A stretch of DNA of 64,000 nt from JANNRR01 sp031401675 (GTDB lineage Bacteria; Pseudomonadota; Alphaproteobacteria; Rhodobacterales; Rhodobacteraceae): the NCBI GenBank assembly GCA_031401675.1, contig JANNRR010000085.1, positions 24,932 through 88,931 of the forward strand, in the 5' to 3' direction. The translations under genes were made by a program, and so were the position numbers. Shown in pieces: positions 51,073 to 60,681 of this stretch; the first letter of the stretch is position 1, and each line of letters begins with the position of its first letter. The notes beneath the pieces are model-generated. The model was not told where the DNA came from, searched no databases, and saw only the letters and a program-made list of their open reading frames with translations.

Positions 51073-51214
51073 AAACGCCGGTGGTGTGCTTGCGCTGACG
51101 CGAGGTGGCCGAAGTCAGCTTTTGCAGGCGGACGTCGAACATGTCCGGCTGATCCGGGGCGTTGCGGCGGAAGGCGCGGCTGAAGCGGGCGAGGATCGAG
51201 GTGGCGAGGGTCAT
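51041..51214 (-). CDS. Small basic protein, convergent with mipZ
   Basis: A 57-residue gene, below common size cut-offs. It reads MTLATSILARFSRAFRRN, then APDQPDMFDVRLQKLTSA and a basic end KHTTGVFKNRHARLAA. AAAGGAA lies 6-7 bases before the ATG, a good ribosome site. The N-terminal helix would be amphipathic and positively charged. The last 32 bp overlap the end of mipZ. No family recognised. Confidence 0.65.
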   Translation of the reverse strand: MTLATSILARFSRAFRRNAPDQPDMFDVRLQKLTSATSRQRKHTTGVFKNRHARLAA

Positions 51215-51352
51215 GGCGGGTTCCTTTCGGTTATGGGTTCAATTTGACCTGCATCAGGGGCCGAACTGTGGCACAGACGCGAAGCGGCGGGGCCATTTCG
51301 GGGAATTTTGACAGCATCGGGGCAGGGATCGTGGCCAAGCTGCGGCGAAATG

Positions 51353-52075
51353 TCAGGTCTGCCGCACAAACACCGCCATCTGACTTGCCCCGCCAAGGTC
51401 CGGATGCCGGCCAGCCAGATCGTGCAGCGTGACGCTGGACCCGACGCGCCCGGCCACCGCCTCGGCCCATTTCCCGAATCGCGCCCGGCCCCATTCGAAC
51501 TTGTGATCCGGGTGGCGAAAGCGGTGGTCAGGCACCCCGAGCAGCCGGTTGAAGTCGGCGTTCGGTGTGGTCAGGATTGCCAGCCTGGGCGCCAAGTCGC
51601 GAAACAGCACCCGCTCCAGACCCGAAAGCTGGGAAGGGTCCAGATGCTCGATCACCTCGATCATCACGGCGGCGTCGCAGTCCCGGGCCATTGCCAGCCA
51701 CGGGGCGGAATCCAGGACCGATCCCTGCAGCAGCGTCACCTTGTCGCGATGCGCCGGTTCCATGGCACCGATGGCCCGCTGCACCGATGCCAGCCGGGCC
51801 GCTGCCGGTTCCACGCCGACCACCCGCTGCACCCAGGATTCCCCGACCAGCGGCAGCAGAAATTCGCCGTCGCCGCATCCCAGATCAAGCACGCGCTGCG
51901 CCGCAACAGCCTGCAGTTGCTGCAAGACCATCTGAAAGCGTTCCTGATGCAGCGGTGTCGCCATGATTGCGGCAATCTGCGCTGGCCGGCAGACCTTGGC
52001 AAGCAGGGCGGGGCGTGGCAACTGCGCCCACCTGAACCGCCCCGATCCGTCTTGCGCATTTATTGGTGCTCCCAT
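51353..52075 (-). CDS. Hen1-like methyltransferase (3'-terminal RNA ribose type)
   Basis: SAM-dependent methyltransferase, about 240 residues. The SAM site is RVLDLGCGDGEFLLPL; MIEVIEHLDPSQLSGLERVLFRDLAPR and FRHPDHKFEWGRARFGKW match the Hen1 catalytic domain, whose Glu and His residues bind the metal for 2'-O-methylation of RNA 3' ends. The bacterial Hen1 N-terminal domain and its Pnkp partner are absent. Starts at 52075 (MGAPINAQ) or 51964 (MATPLHQERF) are both possible. It is divergent from galE. Confidence 0.78.
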   Translation of the reverse strand: MGAPINAQDGSGRFRWAQLPRPALLAKVCRPAQIAAIMATPLHQERFQMVLQQLQAVAAQRVLDLGCGDGEFLLPLVGESWVQRVVGVEPAAARLASVQRAIGAMEPAHRDKVTLLQGSVLDSAPWLAMARDCDAAVMIEVIEHLDPSQLSGLERVLFRDLAPRLAILTTPNADFNRLLGVPDHRFRHPDHKFEWGRARFGKWAEAVAGRVGSSVTLHDLAGRHPDLGGASQMAVFVRQT

Positions 52076-52114
52076 ATCCCCGAACCAGCTTGCAGCCAAT
52101 GAACCGCGATCGGG

Positions 52115-53143
52115 ATGCCGGACATGCCTCGAAAAATCCTTCTGACCGGCGGCGCGGGCTACATCGGATCGCACACCTATGTCGCGTTGAAAGCCGCAGG
52201 CCATGAGGTCGTGATCCTCGACAACTTTTCCAATGCGCGCCACGACGTCCTGACCCGGCTGGAATTGATCACCGGTCAGCCGGTCGAATGTCAGCGTGGC
52301 GATGTGCTGGACGCAGCCGGTTTGGCCGACCTGTTCGCCCGGCACGACTTTGCCGCCGTGGTCCACTTTGCCGCGCGCAAAGCCGTGGGCGAGTCAGCGC
52401 GCCTGCCGCTGGAGTACATCGAAGCGAATTGCTCGGGCCTGATCGTGCTGTTGAAAGCGATGCAGGCGGCGCAGGTGCATCGGCTGGTGTTTTCGTCGTC
52501 GGCCACCGTCTATGCCGAAACTGACCGGCTGCCGATTCCTGAGGATGCGCCGCTTGGCTACTCCAGCCCCTATGCCTACACCAAGCTGATGGGCGAGCAA
52601 ATTCTGGCGCAAGTCGCCGCCGCCGATCCGAAATGGGCGTTCGGCATCCTGCGATACTTCAACCCGGCCGGGGCGCATCAGTCAGGCCTGATCGGCGAGG
52701 ACCCGCGCGATATCCCCAACAACCTGATGCCGTTCATCGCCAGGGTGGCGGTTGGCGACCTGCCGGAGTTGACCGTGTTTGGGGACGACTACCCCACGCC
52801 GGACGGAACCGGGGTCCGCGACTACGTGCATGTCGAAGATCTGGCGCGCGGCCATGTCTTGTCGCTTGCCGCGCTGCTGACCGAAGGCAAGGGCCACACG
52901 GTCAATCTAGGGACCGGGATCGGCTATTCGGTGATGGACATGCTGACGGCGTACTCCCGGGCCTGCGGGCGCGACCTGCCATACAAGATCGGCCCGCGGC
53001 GGCCGGGCGATCTGGCCGCCTATTTCGGCGACCCCCGCCTGGCCGAGACGCGTCTTGGGTTTCGCGCCGAACTGGGGATGGACGAGATGTGCCGGTCCAG
53101 CTGGAACTGGATTTCCCGGCGGCGCAACATGGCCGAGGAATAG
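52115..53143 (+). CDS. galE: UDP-glucose 4-epimerase
   Basis: SDR enzyme that interconverts UDP-glucose and UDP-galactose for surface sugars. It has 342 residues: NAD loop TGGAGYIGSHTYVALKAAG, VVHFAARKAVGES, catalytic SSSATVY and YAYTKLMGE (Tyr-x3-Lys), LRYFNPAGAHQSGLIGEDP, and VRDYVHVEDLARGH. Two starts, 52115 and 52124, are in frame. The C-terminus is complete, ending in the usual WNW region. Confidence 0.96.
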   Translation: MPDMPRKILLTGGAGYIGSHTYVALKAAGHEVVILDNFSNARHDVLTRLELITGQPVECQRGDVLDAAGLADLFARHDFAAVVHFAARKAVGESARLPLEYIEANCSGLIVLLKAMQAAQVHRLVFSSSATVYAETDRLPIPEDAPLGYSSPYAYTKLMGEQILAQVAAADPKWAFGILRYFNPAGAHQSGLIGEDPRDIPNNLMPFIARVAVGDLPELTVFGDDYPTPDGTGVRDYVHVEDLARGHVLSLAALLTEGKGHTVNLGTGIGYSVMDMLTAYSRACGRDLPYKIGPRRPGDLAAYFGDPRLAETRLGFRAELGMDEMCRSSWNWISRRRNMAEE

Positions 53144-53158
53144 CGACCCTCGCAGGCA

Positions 53159-53542
53159 TCACGCCTGGCCCCACTTCAGGTGGCTGTGCTTGAACCCGGT
53201 GGCATATTTCAGGCCGTAGCCCAGCATCCGGTCAAACCCGATGTGCGCCACCCAGATCAGGGCGACGGCCACGGTCGCAGACCAGCCGAACAGCAGCGAC
53301 GCCGCAAGCAGGGCCGCTGGAAGCAGACAGGTATGGCCAAGGTTGTAGACCGCCGCGCCAGTCCGGGTATTGTGCAGATATCCCAGCATCATCAGGTCGG
53401 GGGCCAGGAACAGCCCCGCGAACCACCCCCAGTGTGCGCCGGTCTGCGCATAGGCCACGCTGGCAGCCGCCAGCATCGCCGCACCCTCGGCGCGCAGCAG
53501 CAGGTTGATGGGGCCGGCAAGGGCACGGGATTGCAGTGTCAT
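53159..53542 (-). CDS. DUF4260-family membrane protein
   Basis: Small membrane protein of 127 residues, function unknown. The DUF4260 pattern is seen in FLAPDLMMLGYLHNTRTGAAVYNLGHT and the end HIGFDRMLGYGLKYATGFKHSHL. Three or four hydrophobic segments. From ATG 53542; the frame is open 17 codons more upstream without support. Divergent from a LysR gene 100 bp away, its likely regulator. Confidence 0.86.
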   Translation of the reverse strand: MTLQSRALAGPINLLLRAEGAAMLAAASVAYAQTGAHWGWFAGLFLAPDLMMLGYLHNTRTGAAVYNLGHTCLLPAALLAASLLFGWSATVAVALIWVAHIGFDRMLGYGLKYATGFKHSHLKWGQA

Positions 53543-53642
53543 GGTTTGATCCTTTGCGATCCTGGTTGCGTTCAATGCACATTGCCGCAGCACGCCCCTG
53601 AACCCAATTGCACAAACCTGTCCACCCGCTCATACTAAATCG

Positions 53643-54539
53643 ATGAGCAAGTCGCTGCCGCAGTGGGATCACTACGCGACCTTTCTGCGGGTCATGCAGG
53701 GTGGCAGCCTTTCCGCGGCCGCCCGCGCGCTTGGATTGTCGCAGCCTTCTGCCCGCCGTCATATCGAGGCGCTGGAAGTGGCGCTTGGCGTGGTGCTGTT
53801 CACCCGCGCCCCGACCGGCCTGATCCCGACAGAGGTTGCCCGACGGCTGCTTGCCCCGGCCGAAGACATGGCCGCAACAGCTGCTGCCATGACCCGGGCC
53901 GCGTCCGGCGGGCAAGATGCCGCCGGTACTGTCCGGCTGACCTGTTCCGAGGTGTTCGGCGTCGAAATCCTGCCGCCGATTCTGGCAGCACTTTCCCGGC
54001 AGCACGCGGCCATTGAAATCGAGCTTTCCGCCTCCAACACCACCGCCGACCTGCTGCGCCGCGATGCCGACATTGCCGTGCGAATGGTCCGGCCGCGTCA
54101 GGGCGCACTGGTGGCGCGCAAATTGGGCGAGGTCACAGTCGGGCTGTTTGCATCGCCGGACTACATTGCCCGCAAAGGCGCGCCCGCCCGGTTTGCCGAT
54201 CTTGCCAGCCATCGCATTATCGGCGAAGATCTGGGACACGTGATGGCGGACGGGCTGGCGGCACGCGACCTGCCGCCCATGCATTTTTCCTACCGCACCG
54301 ACAGCGATCTTGCCCAGATGGCCGCGCTCCGCTCCGGGAACGGGATCGGTTTCATTCAGACCCGGCTCGCCGGCGGCCTGACCCCTGTCCTGCCCGATCT
54401 GGTGATCCGTCTCGACCTGTGGCTGGCGATGCACGAGGACCAACGCAGCTTGCCGCGAATCAGGCTGGTCTATGATTTCCTGGCCGCACATCTTGGCGAC
54501 TGGCTGCGCGACGCAACATCGCTGAGCCCGGGACCATGA
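53643..54539 (+). CDS. LysR-family transcriptional regulator
   Basis: Regulator of 298 residues. HTH: GGSLSAAARALGLSQPSARRHIEALE; then a substrate-binding domain with GTVRLTCSEVFGVEILPPILAAL, ADIAVRMVRP and GNGIGFIQTRLAGG. Divergent from the DUF4260 gene, which is probably under its control. The inducer is unknown. Confidence 0.93.
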   Translation: MSKSLPQWDHYATFLRVMQGGSLSAAARALGLSQPSARRHIEALEVALGVVLFTRAPTGLIPTEVARRLLAPAEDMAATAAAMTRAASGGQDAAGTVRLTCSEVFGVEILPPILAALSRQHAAIEIELSASNTTADLLRRDADIAVRMVRPRQGALVARKLGEVTVGLFASPDYIARKGAPARFADLASHRIIGEDLGHVMADGLAARDLPPMHFSYRTDSDLAQMAALRSGNGIGFIQTRLAGGLTPVLPDLVIRLDLWLAMHEDQRSLPRIRLVYDFLAAHLGDWLRDATSLSPGP

Positions 54540-54675
54540 TGACCCCGGGTCCGGCAGCCCGACGGCCCGGCACGACCGCCGCACCCCATGGCGGATTGAC
54601 CGGGCATCGTTTTGTGCAACAAACCGGTTCGCGCACCGCAGCACAGCGCTTCACGGCTGAAGCAAAGGACCCCAG

Positions 54676-56190
54676 ATGCCGAACCCGCTCTACGACGCCT
54701 TGTTCGCCCAACTGTCAGGCCGCACCAGCCCGCTGTTGATCCTGCCAGACGGCACATCGCTGAGCGGTGCGGCCTTTTTGCAGATGGTGGCGCGCTTTGC
54801 CCACTGCTTCGCCCGGCTTGGTCTTGCCCCGGGCGACCGCGTGGCGGTTCAGGTGGCGAAATCCCCCCAGGCACTGGCGCTCTATGGTGCGGCGGTGGCG
54901 TCGGGCGTGGTCCTTCTGCCGCTCAATCCCGCCTACACAGTCGAGGAGGCCGGCTATTTCGTCGGGAACGCCGGGGCGCGGCTGCTGCTGGCAGACCCGT
55001 CGAGCCGGGATGGGCTGGCTGGGTTGGCAACGGATTCCGGGATGCTGCTGCTGACGCTGGACGGCGCGGGCCGTGGCAGCTTTGCCGACATGGCCGCCAA
55101 CCAGCCTGCCGAATACACTGCCGCAGACCGAAAACCGGATGATCTTGCCGCCCTGCTGTACACATCCGGCACCACGGGACGGGCAAAGGGCGCGATGCTC
55201 AGCCACCAGAACCTGCTCAGCAACGCAGAGGTTCTAGCGTCGGTCTGGCGGTTTGATCGGAACGATGTGCTGCTGCATGCCCTGCCGATCTTCCACACTC
55301 ACGGGCTTTTCGTAGCGTCGAACGTCACGCTGCTGACCGGCGGCACCATGATCTTTCTGCCCGGCTTCAACAGCCCGGATGTGCTGCGACTGATGCCGAA
55401 AGCCACGGCCATGATGGGGGTGCCGACCTTCTACACCCGCCTGCTGGCCGACCCGGGGCTGACCCGGCAGGCCGTCGCACACATGCGGCTGTTCGTTTCC
55501 GGCTCTGCCCCGCTGCTGGCGGGGACCCATGACAGCTTTGCCCACCGTACCGGCCATGCGATTCTGGAACGCTATGGCATGACCGAAACCAACATGAACA
55601 CCTCCAACCCCTACGATGGGCCGCGTCGGCCGGGTACGGTCGGGCTGCCGCTGCCGGGGATCGAGGTGGTCATCACCGATCCGGCGACGGGCGTGGCCTT
55701 GCCGCAGGGACAGGCCGGGATGATCGAAGTGCGCGGGCCTAACGTGTTCCGGGGTTACTGGCAGATGCCGGACAAAACCGCCGAAGACCTGCGCCCCGAC
55801 GGCTTCTTCATCACCGGCGATCTGGGGCGGTTCGACGAGAATGGGTATCTGCAGATCGTTGGCCGCCAGAAGGACCTGATTATTTCTGGCGGATTCAACA
55901 TCTATCCCAAAGAGCTTGAACTGCTGCTGGATCAGGCACCCGGCGTCCTGGAGTCCGCCGTCTTTGGCGTGCCGCACCTCGATTTCGGCGAAGCTGTTCT
56001 GGCGTTGCTGGTGCCGCAGCCCGGCGCAGTGCCGGACCCGGAAGCGATCATGGCAGATCTGAGCAACCGGATCGCCCGGTTCAAGCTGCCGAAAGCGATT
56101 ATTGTCTCCAGCAGCCTGCCGCGAAATGCGATGGGCAAAGTGCAGAGAAATCAGTTACGCCAGACCTACCAGCACTGGTTCAGGGCCTGA
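54676..56190 (+). CDS. AMP-forming acyl-CoA ligase, malonyl-CoA synthetase type
   Basis: Activates a carboxylic acid to its CoA thioester; best match is MatB, which makes malonyl-CoA. It has 504 residues: LLYTSGTTGRAKGAMLSHQNL (P-loop-like), ALPIFHTHGLFVASNV, ERYGMTETNMNTSNPYDG (A5), FFITGDLGRFDENGYLQIVGRQKDLI, and the final LPRNAMGKVQRNQLR with the catalytic Lys. No mdc or matC gene adjoins it. Substrate is inferred from overall likeness. Confidence 0.87.
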   Translation: MPNPLYDALFAQLSGRTSPLLILPDGTSLSGAAFLQMVARFAHCFARLGLAPGDRVAVQVAKSPQALALYGAAVASGVVLLPLNPAYTVEEAGYFVGNAGARLLLADPSSRDGLAGLATDSGMLLLTLDGAGRGSFADMAANQPAEYTAADRKPDDLAALLYTSGTTGRAKGAMLSHQNLLSNAEVLASVWRFDRNDVLLHALPIFHTHGLFVASNVTLLTGGTMIFLPGFNSPDVLRLMPKATAMMGVPTFYTRLLADPGLTRQAVAHMRLFVSGSAPLLAGTHDSFAHRTGHAILERYGMTETNMNTSNPYDGPRRPGTVGLPLPGIEVVITDPATGVALPQGQAGMIEVRGPNVFRGYWQMPDKTAEDLRPDGFFITGDLGRFDENGYLQIVGRQKDLIISGGFNIYPKELELLLDQAPGVLESAVFGVPHLDFGEAVLALLVPQPGAVPDPEAIMADLSNRIARFKLPKAIIVSSSLPRNAMGKVQRNQLRQTYQHWFRA

Positions 56191-56284
56191 ACAGAGGGAC
56201 GGGAATCCCGCCTCCAGAGTCCTGCAAAACAAAAGACTGCACACGCTCTGCATGCCGTCCATTGATCAACAGGTTCCGGATCGC

Positions 56285-56497
56285 TCAGGGGGTCGTGGTG
56301 GTGGAGTTACCGCCGCCTAACAGCACACCGATCAGAATCAATGCCCCCAACCCGCCAAGGATTGCAGTGGCACCAAGAGGGGCAGCAGCACCGGGTACAA
56401 CCGTTGTCGTCGTCTCGACAGTCTGCGCCAGCGCAGCCGAGCTGATGCACGACAGCGCCAGGGAGGCCGCTAACGTCAGGGATGCAATTTTCTTCAT
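56285..56497 (-). CDS. Small exported glycine-rich protein
   Basis: Protein of 70 residues, function unknown. It has a clear signal peptide (MKKIASLTLAASLALSCISS, cut after AALAQ), a Thr-rich stretch TVETTTTVVPG, then a hydrophobic Gly-rich segment AILGGLGALILIGVLLGGG and a polar tail with NSTTTT. Close to the exopolysaccharide genes on the same strand, so it may be linked to them. GGAG lies before the ATG. Confidence 0.78.
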   Translation of the reverse strand: MKKIASLTLAASLALSCISSAALAQTVETTTTVVPGAAAPLGATAILGGLGALILIGVLLGGGNSTTTTP

Positions 56498-56576
56498 GAT
56501 GGAGCACTCCGCAAATTTGAAATCCCCTATCTTCTAGCAGTTCCCGGCTCCGACCGGAAGCCGGAACCGACAATTT

Positions 56577-57224
56577 TCATCGCACCAGGTCCTGCAGTTC
56601 CAATTTTCCCACATCCGGGCTGATCCATTGCGTCGATTGCCTGATTTTTCCACGTCCGTCGAACCAGAAATGGTTCTGGAACGCCGGCCCTTCGCCGGAA
56701 CATGCCTCGATCCGGTGGCTGACCGCATAACGAAGCTCGGCGATGACGATAGTTTCGCGCCCGCCGTCGGACATGGTGCATTCATAGGTGCGCCCCACCT
56801 CCTGCTCGCCGCCAAACAGGTAGAAATGCTGGCGTTCATGGCCTTGGCCGCTGGCCAATTGTGCCACCGACGGCACCGACGCCGACATCAGGTCGGTGCC
56901 GAAGCCGCGGCTGGCCAGCATGACGCCATCCCGCAGATGCAACGTCAGACCGTCCACCGACGCCCACGACACGACACCCGCGCCTTCCGACAGTATGCCC
57001 AGCAATGCTACCGCTGCGGTCCGGTCGCGATGCACTCGCAACAGCGGATTTCCGCCCTGATCGATTGCCGCCCGGCTGATTTCTGCCGGTGCAGGTCCTG
57101 CCGCCGCTTCCTGCGGCGCCTTGGCCAGCGCCGCCCGGGCCAGGGCCAGACCCTGGTTCGCGGTCGGGTCCGAACCGCAGGCGGCCACGGTCAGCACTCC
57201 GACAAGCAGACACCAGCGCATCAT
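56577..57224 (-). CDS. YjbF-family lipoprotein
   Basis: Predicted outer-membrane lipoprotein of 215 residues, similar to YjbF/GfcB, proteins needed for exopolysaccharide output. It starts MMRWCLLVGVLTVAACG with the lipobox Cys near residue 16. Later features are TAAVALLGILSEGAGVVSWAS, DGLTLHLRDGVMLASRGFGTDLM and HFWFDGRGKIRQSTQWISPDVG. The start overlaps the yjbH-like stop by 4 nt. Confidence 0.88.
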   Translation of the reverse strand: MMRWCLLVGVLTVAACGSDPTANQGLALARAALAKAPQEAAAGPAPAEISRAAIDQGGNPLLRVHRDRTAAVALLGILSEGAGVVSWASVDGLTLHLRDGVMLASRGFGTDLMSASVPSVAQLASGQGHERQHFYLFGGEQEVGRTYECTMSDGGRETIVIAELRYAVSHRIEACSGEGPAFQNHFWFDGRGKIRQSTQWISPDVGKLELQDLVR

Positions 57225-59362
57225 CGGAAAACCCTGCCCCATTGCGCATCCAACCCCTGGGCGTGATAGCTGCGCACGGTTTCATAAAGCCGCCCGTCCA
57301 CGATCAGCTTTGCGCCGCCATCACGGGTTACCGGGCGGATAGTCGTGGGGTAGGTCTTGCGGGACGGCGACCCGGATACCCAGGCCAGCGGAATGGTGAA
57401 ACGGATGCCCTTGTCAAACGACCCCTCGCCAAACCGCCTGGCCGAAACATTGGTAAAGGTGGCAAAGGCGCCGACCTTCCAGCCATTGTCAAACTCCCGG
57501 TCCAGACTGATCGTCGCCCCGACATCACCTGCCAGATACCGCCCGACATCCAGTTGCGCGACGTAACCCTTGCCAAGGTCATAATAGGCGCTGGCGTGAC
57601 CTGTCAGCACGTCGTAGCCGCGAAAGCCCAGCAGCTGGTCATAGTCGCGCTGGCGCACAAAGTTCAGTTCCGCTCCAAGCGCCAACCGGCCCTCGACCGG
57701 TTTCCACAGCAGTTCGGTGGAAATGCCGCCGAACATCCGCTCCAGATACCCGACGGTGACCCGGCCATACAGATTGCGCGCGGGTCGCGACATCCAGGCA
57801 AGGGTCAGGGTCTCCAGCGCGGTTGTCCCCTCGCGGTCATACAGCACGATGTCGGTGCGCACCCGCGGTAGAACCGAGTTCGACAACCGGGTCGATGACC
57901 CGAGGTTGCCAGCCAGCTTTTGCAGGACCGACGCCGACAGGATGAAACCCGGGGCGATTTCATAGCGCCCGGACAGCCGCACCCCGATATCGGCGCGCAC
58001 CGGATTGGAAGGGTCAAACAGCCCAAGCCGTGTATAGGGCGACAAAGACCAGGCAAACCGCGGAAACACATCGTCTGGCACAACGGCGTTGCCCGGCTGC
58101 CGCCCGGCGTCCTCGAACAGCACCCGCCGCCGCAACTGCGCCGAAGCATTCGGCACAAATTCCAGCGCCTCCAGGTCCGACCGGCGCAGCGTGACCTTGG
58201 ACAGGGCGATGCCATCGACCACCGGCACGATCTCGAATATCTCGACCGAGGGCGGCAGGACCTGCGTCAGCAGCCGCGCCGCCCGCCCAATCGCCTGCGC
58301 CTCGGAATCCAGCCGATGATTGCGCATACGCAATTGCACCCTGTCACCCGACAGGGCCAGCGACTGCAGGGCCATTCCGTCCAGTGCCAGCGCCTGAGCG
58401 ATCACCGGCCGCAGGGCTGCACCCGGATCAGGCGCACTGGCCCAATCCTGCGACCAGGCCTCGGGCAGGCGCGCAGGATCGGGCCGCTGCTTGATCGGCA
58501 AAGGCGCCGGACCCTGAATGCCCTGATTGCGCGGGCGTTGCTTCGGGTCAACGGCAAGCGAAGCAGTTACCCCGACCTCGGTGCCATAAAGGTAATAGGC
58601 CCCGAACCGCAGCGACGGCGTCGCCTGATACTCAAGGCCAAAGTTCCAGGGACTGCGCCGCCGGAACACCCCGCGCTGGCGGGCCTCGACATCATAGGCG
58701 TCCGAGGAATACTCGGCCTTCAATCCGATCCGGTCACTCAGCGCCCATTCCACACCGGCAAATGGCGCAGCCGGGCCGCGGAACCACTGGTTGGTATTGG
58801 GCTTGCCGCCCCGGCCGATGTTGATCGGTGGCCGGGGCCCGAACGGCGCGCCGATGGAATTATAGGTGCCAAGCCGCCCCCAACCCAACCCGGCCGTTAC
58901 CCGCAGCCGCGGCGTCAGGGTTTTGGTCATCGCCAGATACTCGGCGGCGTAAAGGCCGGTGCCGACAAAATCCTGCAGCCCGATGGACAGCGACGGCAGA
59001 ATGCGCCCTTCATCCAGAACCCGGAACCTCAGGTCGAAATTCCGGTCGTAATAGGTGGCGAAGCCGCCGAAGTTCCAATCCTTTATCGCAACGTACCGAA
59101 AACTGCCGCCGAGCCGGGGCGTCAGCTGAAAGCCTAGCGTGGTCCGCGACAGCCCGCCAAAGGATGAATGCGAAAGCGAGAATTCCGCGTCTGGTGCCGC
59201 CTGACCCGATGGCATGTCGATCAGACCGGGCACGCCCGAAAAGTTCAGCGTCGGGCGTTCCGGCAGCGATTGCGCCAACCCGATGTCCGGAAGCAGACCA
59301 AACGCAAAGCCAAGTACGACAGCGCATTGCCACACCAGCCGGGCACCGCCGAAACCTTTCAT
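57221..59362 (-). CDS. YjbH-family exopolysaccharide outer-membrane protein
   Basis: Protein of 713 residues of the YjbH family, a beta-rich outer-membrane protein. ATG 59362 follows AAAGGAGGG and gives a signal peptide ending near GLAQS. The mature start NFSGVPGLIDMPSGQAAPDAEFSLS is diagnostic, as are MTKTLTPRLRVTAGLGWGRLG and YDVLTGHASAYYDLGKGYVAQ. The beta-strand pattern continues to the C-terminus. Lies between the OPX gene and yjbF-like gene, all on the minus strand. Confidence 0.9.
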   Translation of the reverse strand: MKGFGGARLVWQCAVVLGFAFGLLPDIGLAQSLPERPTLNFSGVPGLIDMPSGQAAPDAEFSLSHSSFGGLSRTTLGFQLTPRLGGSFRYVAIKDWNFGGFATYYDRNFDLRFRVLDEGRILPSLSIGLQDFVGTGLYAAEYLAMTKTLTPRLRVTAGLGWGRLGTYNSIGAPFGPRPPINIGRGGKPNTNQWFRGPAAPFAGVEWALSDRIGLKAEYSSDAYDVEARQRGVFRRRSPWNFGLEYQATPSLRFGAYYLYGTEVGVTASLAVDPKQRPRNQGIQGPAPLPIKQRPDPARLPEAWSQDWASAPDPGAALRPVIAQALALDGMALQSLALSGDRVQLRMRNHRLDSEAQAIGRAARLLTQVLPPSVEIFEIVPVVDGIALSKVTLRRSDLEALEFVPNASAQLRRRVLFEDAGRQPGNAVVPDDVFPRFAWSLSPYTRLGLFDPSNPVRADIGVRLSGRYEIAPGFILSASVLQKLAGNLGSSTRLSNSVLPRVRTDIVLYDREGTTALETLTLAWMSRPARNLYGRVTVGYLERMFGGISTELLWKPVEGRLALGAELNFVRQRDYDQLLGFRGYDVLTGHASAYYDLGKGYVAQLDVGRYLAGDVGATISLDREFDNGWKVGAFATFTNVSARRFGEGSFDKGIRFTIPLAWVSGSPSRKTYPTTIRPVTRDGGAKLIVDGRLYETVRSYHAQGLDAQWGRVFR

Positions 59363-59451
59363 TGCAGCCCTCCTTTCCCGCCGTCCCGATGCCGGTCCCT
59401 GCTGCCGGACCGGTCCATTTCCAGCCGGCGGACGATCGAACCTGGCCCGCC

Positions 59452-60561
59452 TCACTTGAATTGATTGGCCACAGCGATTGAACTGCCAAACAGGCTCAGC
59501 ACCGCCCGCAGCGAATTTATCGGCGATTCGGTCATCAGGACCAGATCCTTGGGCTGAATCTGAAACCGCTTGGCGCTGAACAGCCCGTCTGCGGTGGTCA
59601 GGTCCAGCGTAAACACCACCCGCGTCCGGTCCGGCCCCGAGCCATCCGACCGCATGGCTTTTGCGGAATACTCGCGCAGGATCAGCACCCCCCTGGGATC
59701 GGCCCGGGCATCGACCAGTCCGCCGATCATCGATACCGCGTCCAGAGCGGCAATCGTATCCTTGTCGAAGTACTGGATGTCCTGCGTCCCGGCAGCCCCA
59801 AGCGACAGGAAGTAGCGCTTGTCATCCTCGACAAGCACGGTGTCGCCGCCCTGCAGCGTCACATCATGGCGCGGGTCGGAAAACAGCCGCTCGATCGAAA
59901 TGCCATAGGTCTGGTCGCGGCGCACCAGCTTCAGCTGCGGGTTGCGCAGGGTCGGCGTCACCCCGCCGCTTTGCGACAGCAATGCCATGACCGAAAAGTT
60001 GCGGTCCGGCAGCGGATAGCTGGCAACCTTGACCACGCCACCGACGACATCTACCGAATTGCGCCGCCCGGGCTTTACACTCAGCAGGACCTGAACCGAT
60101 GGCAGAATCGCATCCATCTGCGTCTGGATCATCTCCCTGGCCTGATCGCGGGTCAGCCCGTTGACCACAACCTCGTCCAGATAGGGCACGAACACCGAAC
60201 CGGACGCGGAAACCGGAAGATCGTTGATCTGCACCACCTTCTGCTCGGGCGAGGCCAACAGAGAATTGTCGCCGCTGTCCCAGATCGTCAGGTCGATCAC
60301 GTCGCCTGCGGAAATCACCCCGGTGTCGGGGCCGCGCGACCCTTCGATCCAGGAATAGGCTGCAATGCCGCCCGTCGCCGGCCAGCGGCTGACCGTTTCC
60401 AAGTTTTCCTTGGTCACCGAAACAACCTGAAGCTCCCGGTCGGCGTCGTCCTGGGTTTTCAGAATTTCAGACTGGATGGCCGCACCGCGCGGCACCGCGC
60501 AGGATGCCAATGCCATCGCCCCCATCACACACACGACAAGACGGAAGGATAGGGTCTTCAT
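59452..60561 (-). CDS. Polysaccharide export (OPX) lipoprotein, Wza/GfcE-like
   Basis: Outer-membrane polysaccharide exporter with a lipobox (MALASC, Cys near residue 21), 369 residues. It has the Poly_export domain VISAGDVIDLTIWDSGDN..., VFVPYLDEVVVNGLTRDQAREMI, two SLBB-like repeats (VDVVGGVVKVASYPLPDR and ILREYSAKAM region) and the C-terminal end GSSIAVANQFK. First of the OPX-YjbH-YjbF run; divergent from the epimerase gene. A Wzc partner is not in the window. Confidence 0.9.
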   Translation of the reverse strand: MKTLSFRLVVCVMGAMALASCAVPRGAAIQSEILKTQDDADRELQVVSVTKENLETVSRWPATGGIAAYSWIEGSRGPDTGVISAGDVIDLTIWDSGDNSLLASPEQKVVQINDLPVSASGSVFVPYLDEVVVNGLTRDQAREMIQTQMDAILPSVQVLLSVKPGRRNSVDVVGGVVKVASYPLPDRNFSVMALLSQSGGVTPTLRNPQLKLVRRDQTYGISIERLFSDPRHDVTLQGGDTVLVEDDKRYFLSLGAAGTQDIQYFDKDTIAALDAVSMIGGLVDARADPRGVLILREYSAKAMRSDGSGPDRTRVVFTLDLTTADGLFSAKRFQIQPKDLVLMTESPINSLRAVLSLFGSSIAVANQFK

Positions 60562-60681
60562 TGCGTGTCCGGGGGTTGGGGCAGTTGGATTGATGGTAGA
60601 CTTTGCCAAGTGCGTCAAGATACTGATCTTAGCAGTCACATCAACGCGTTCGCGCCATTGTGCAAGGGTCTCGGCACATTA

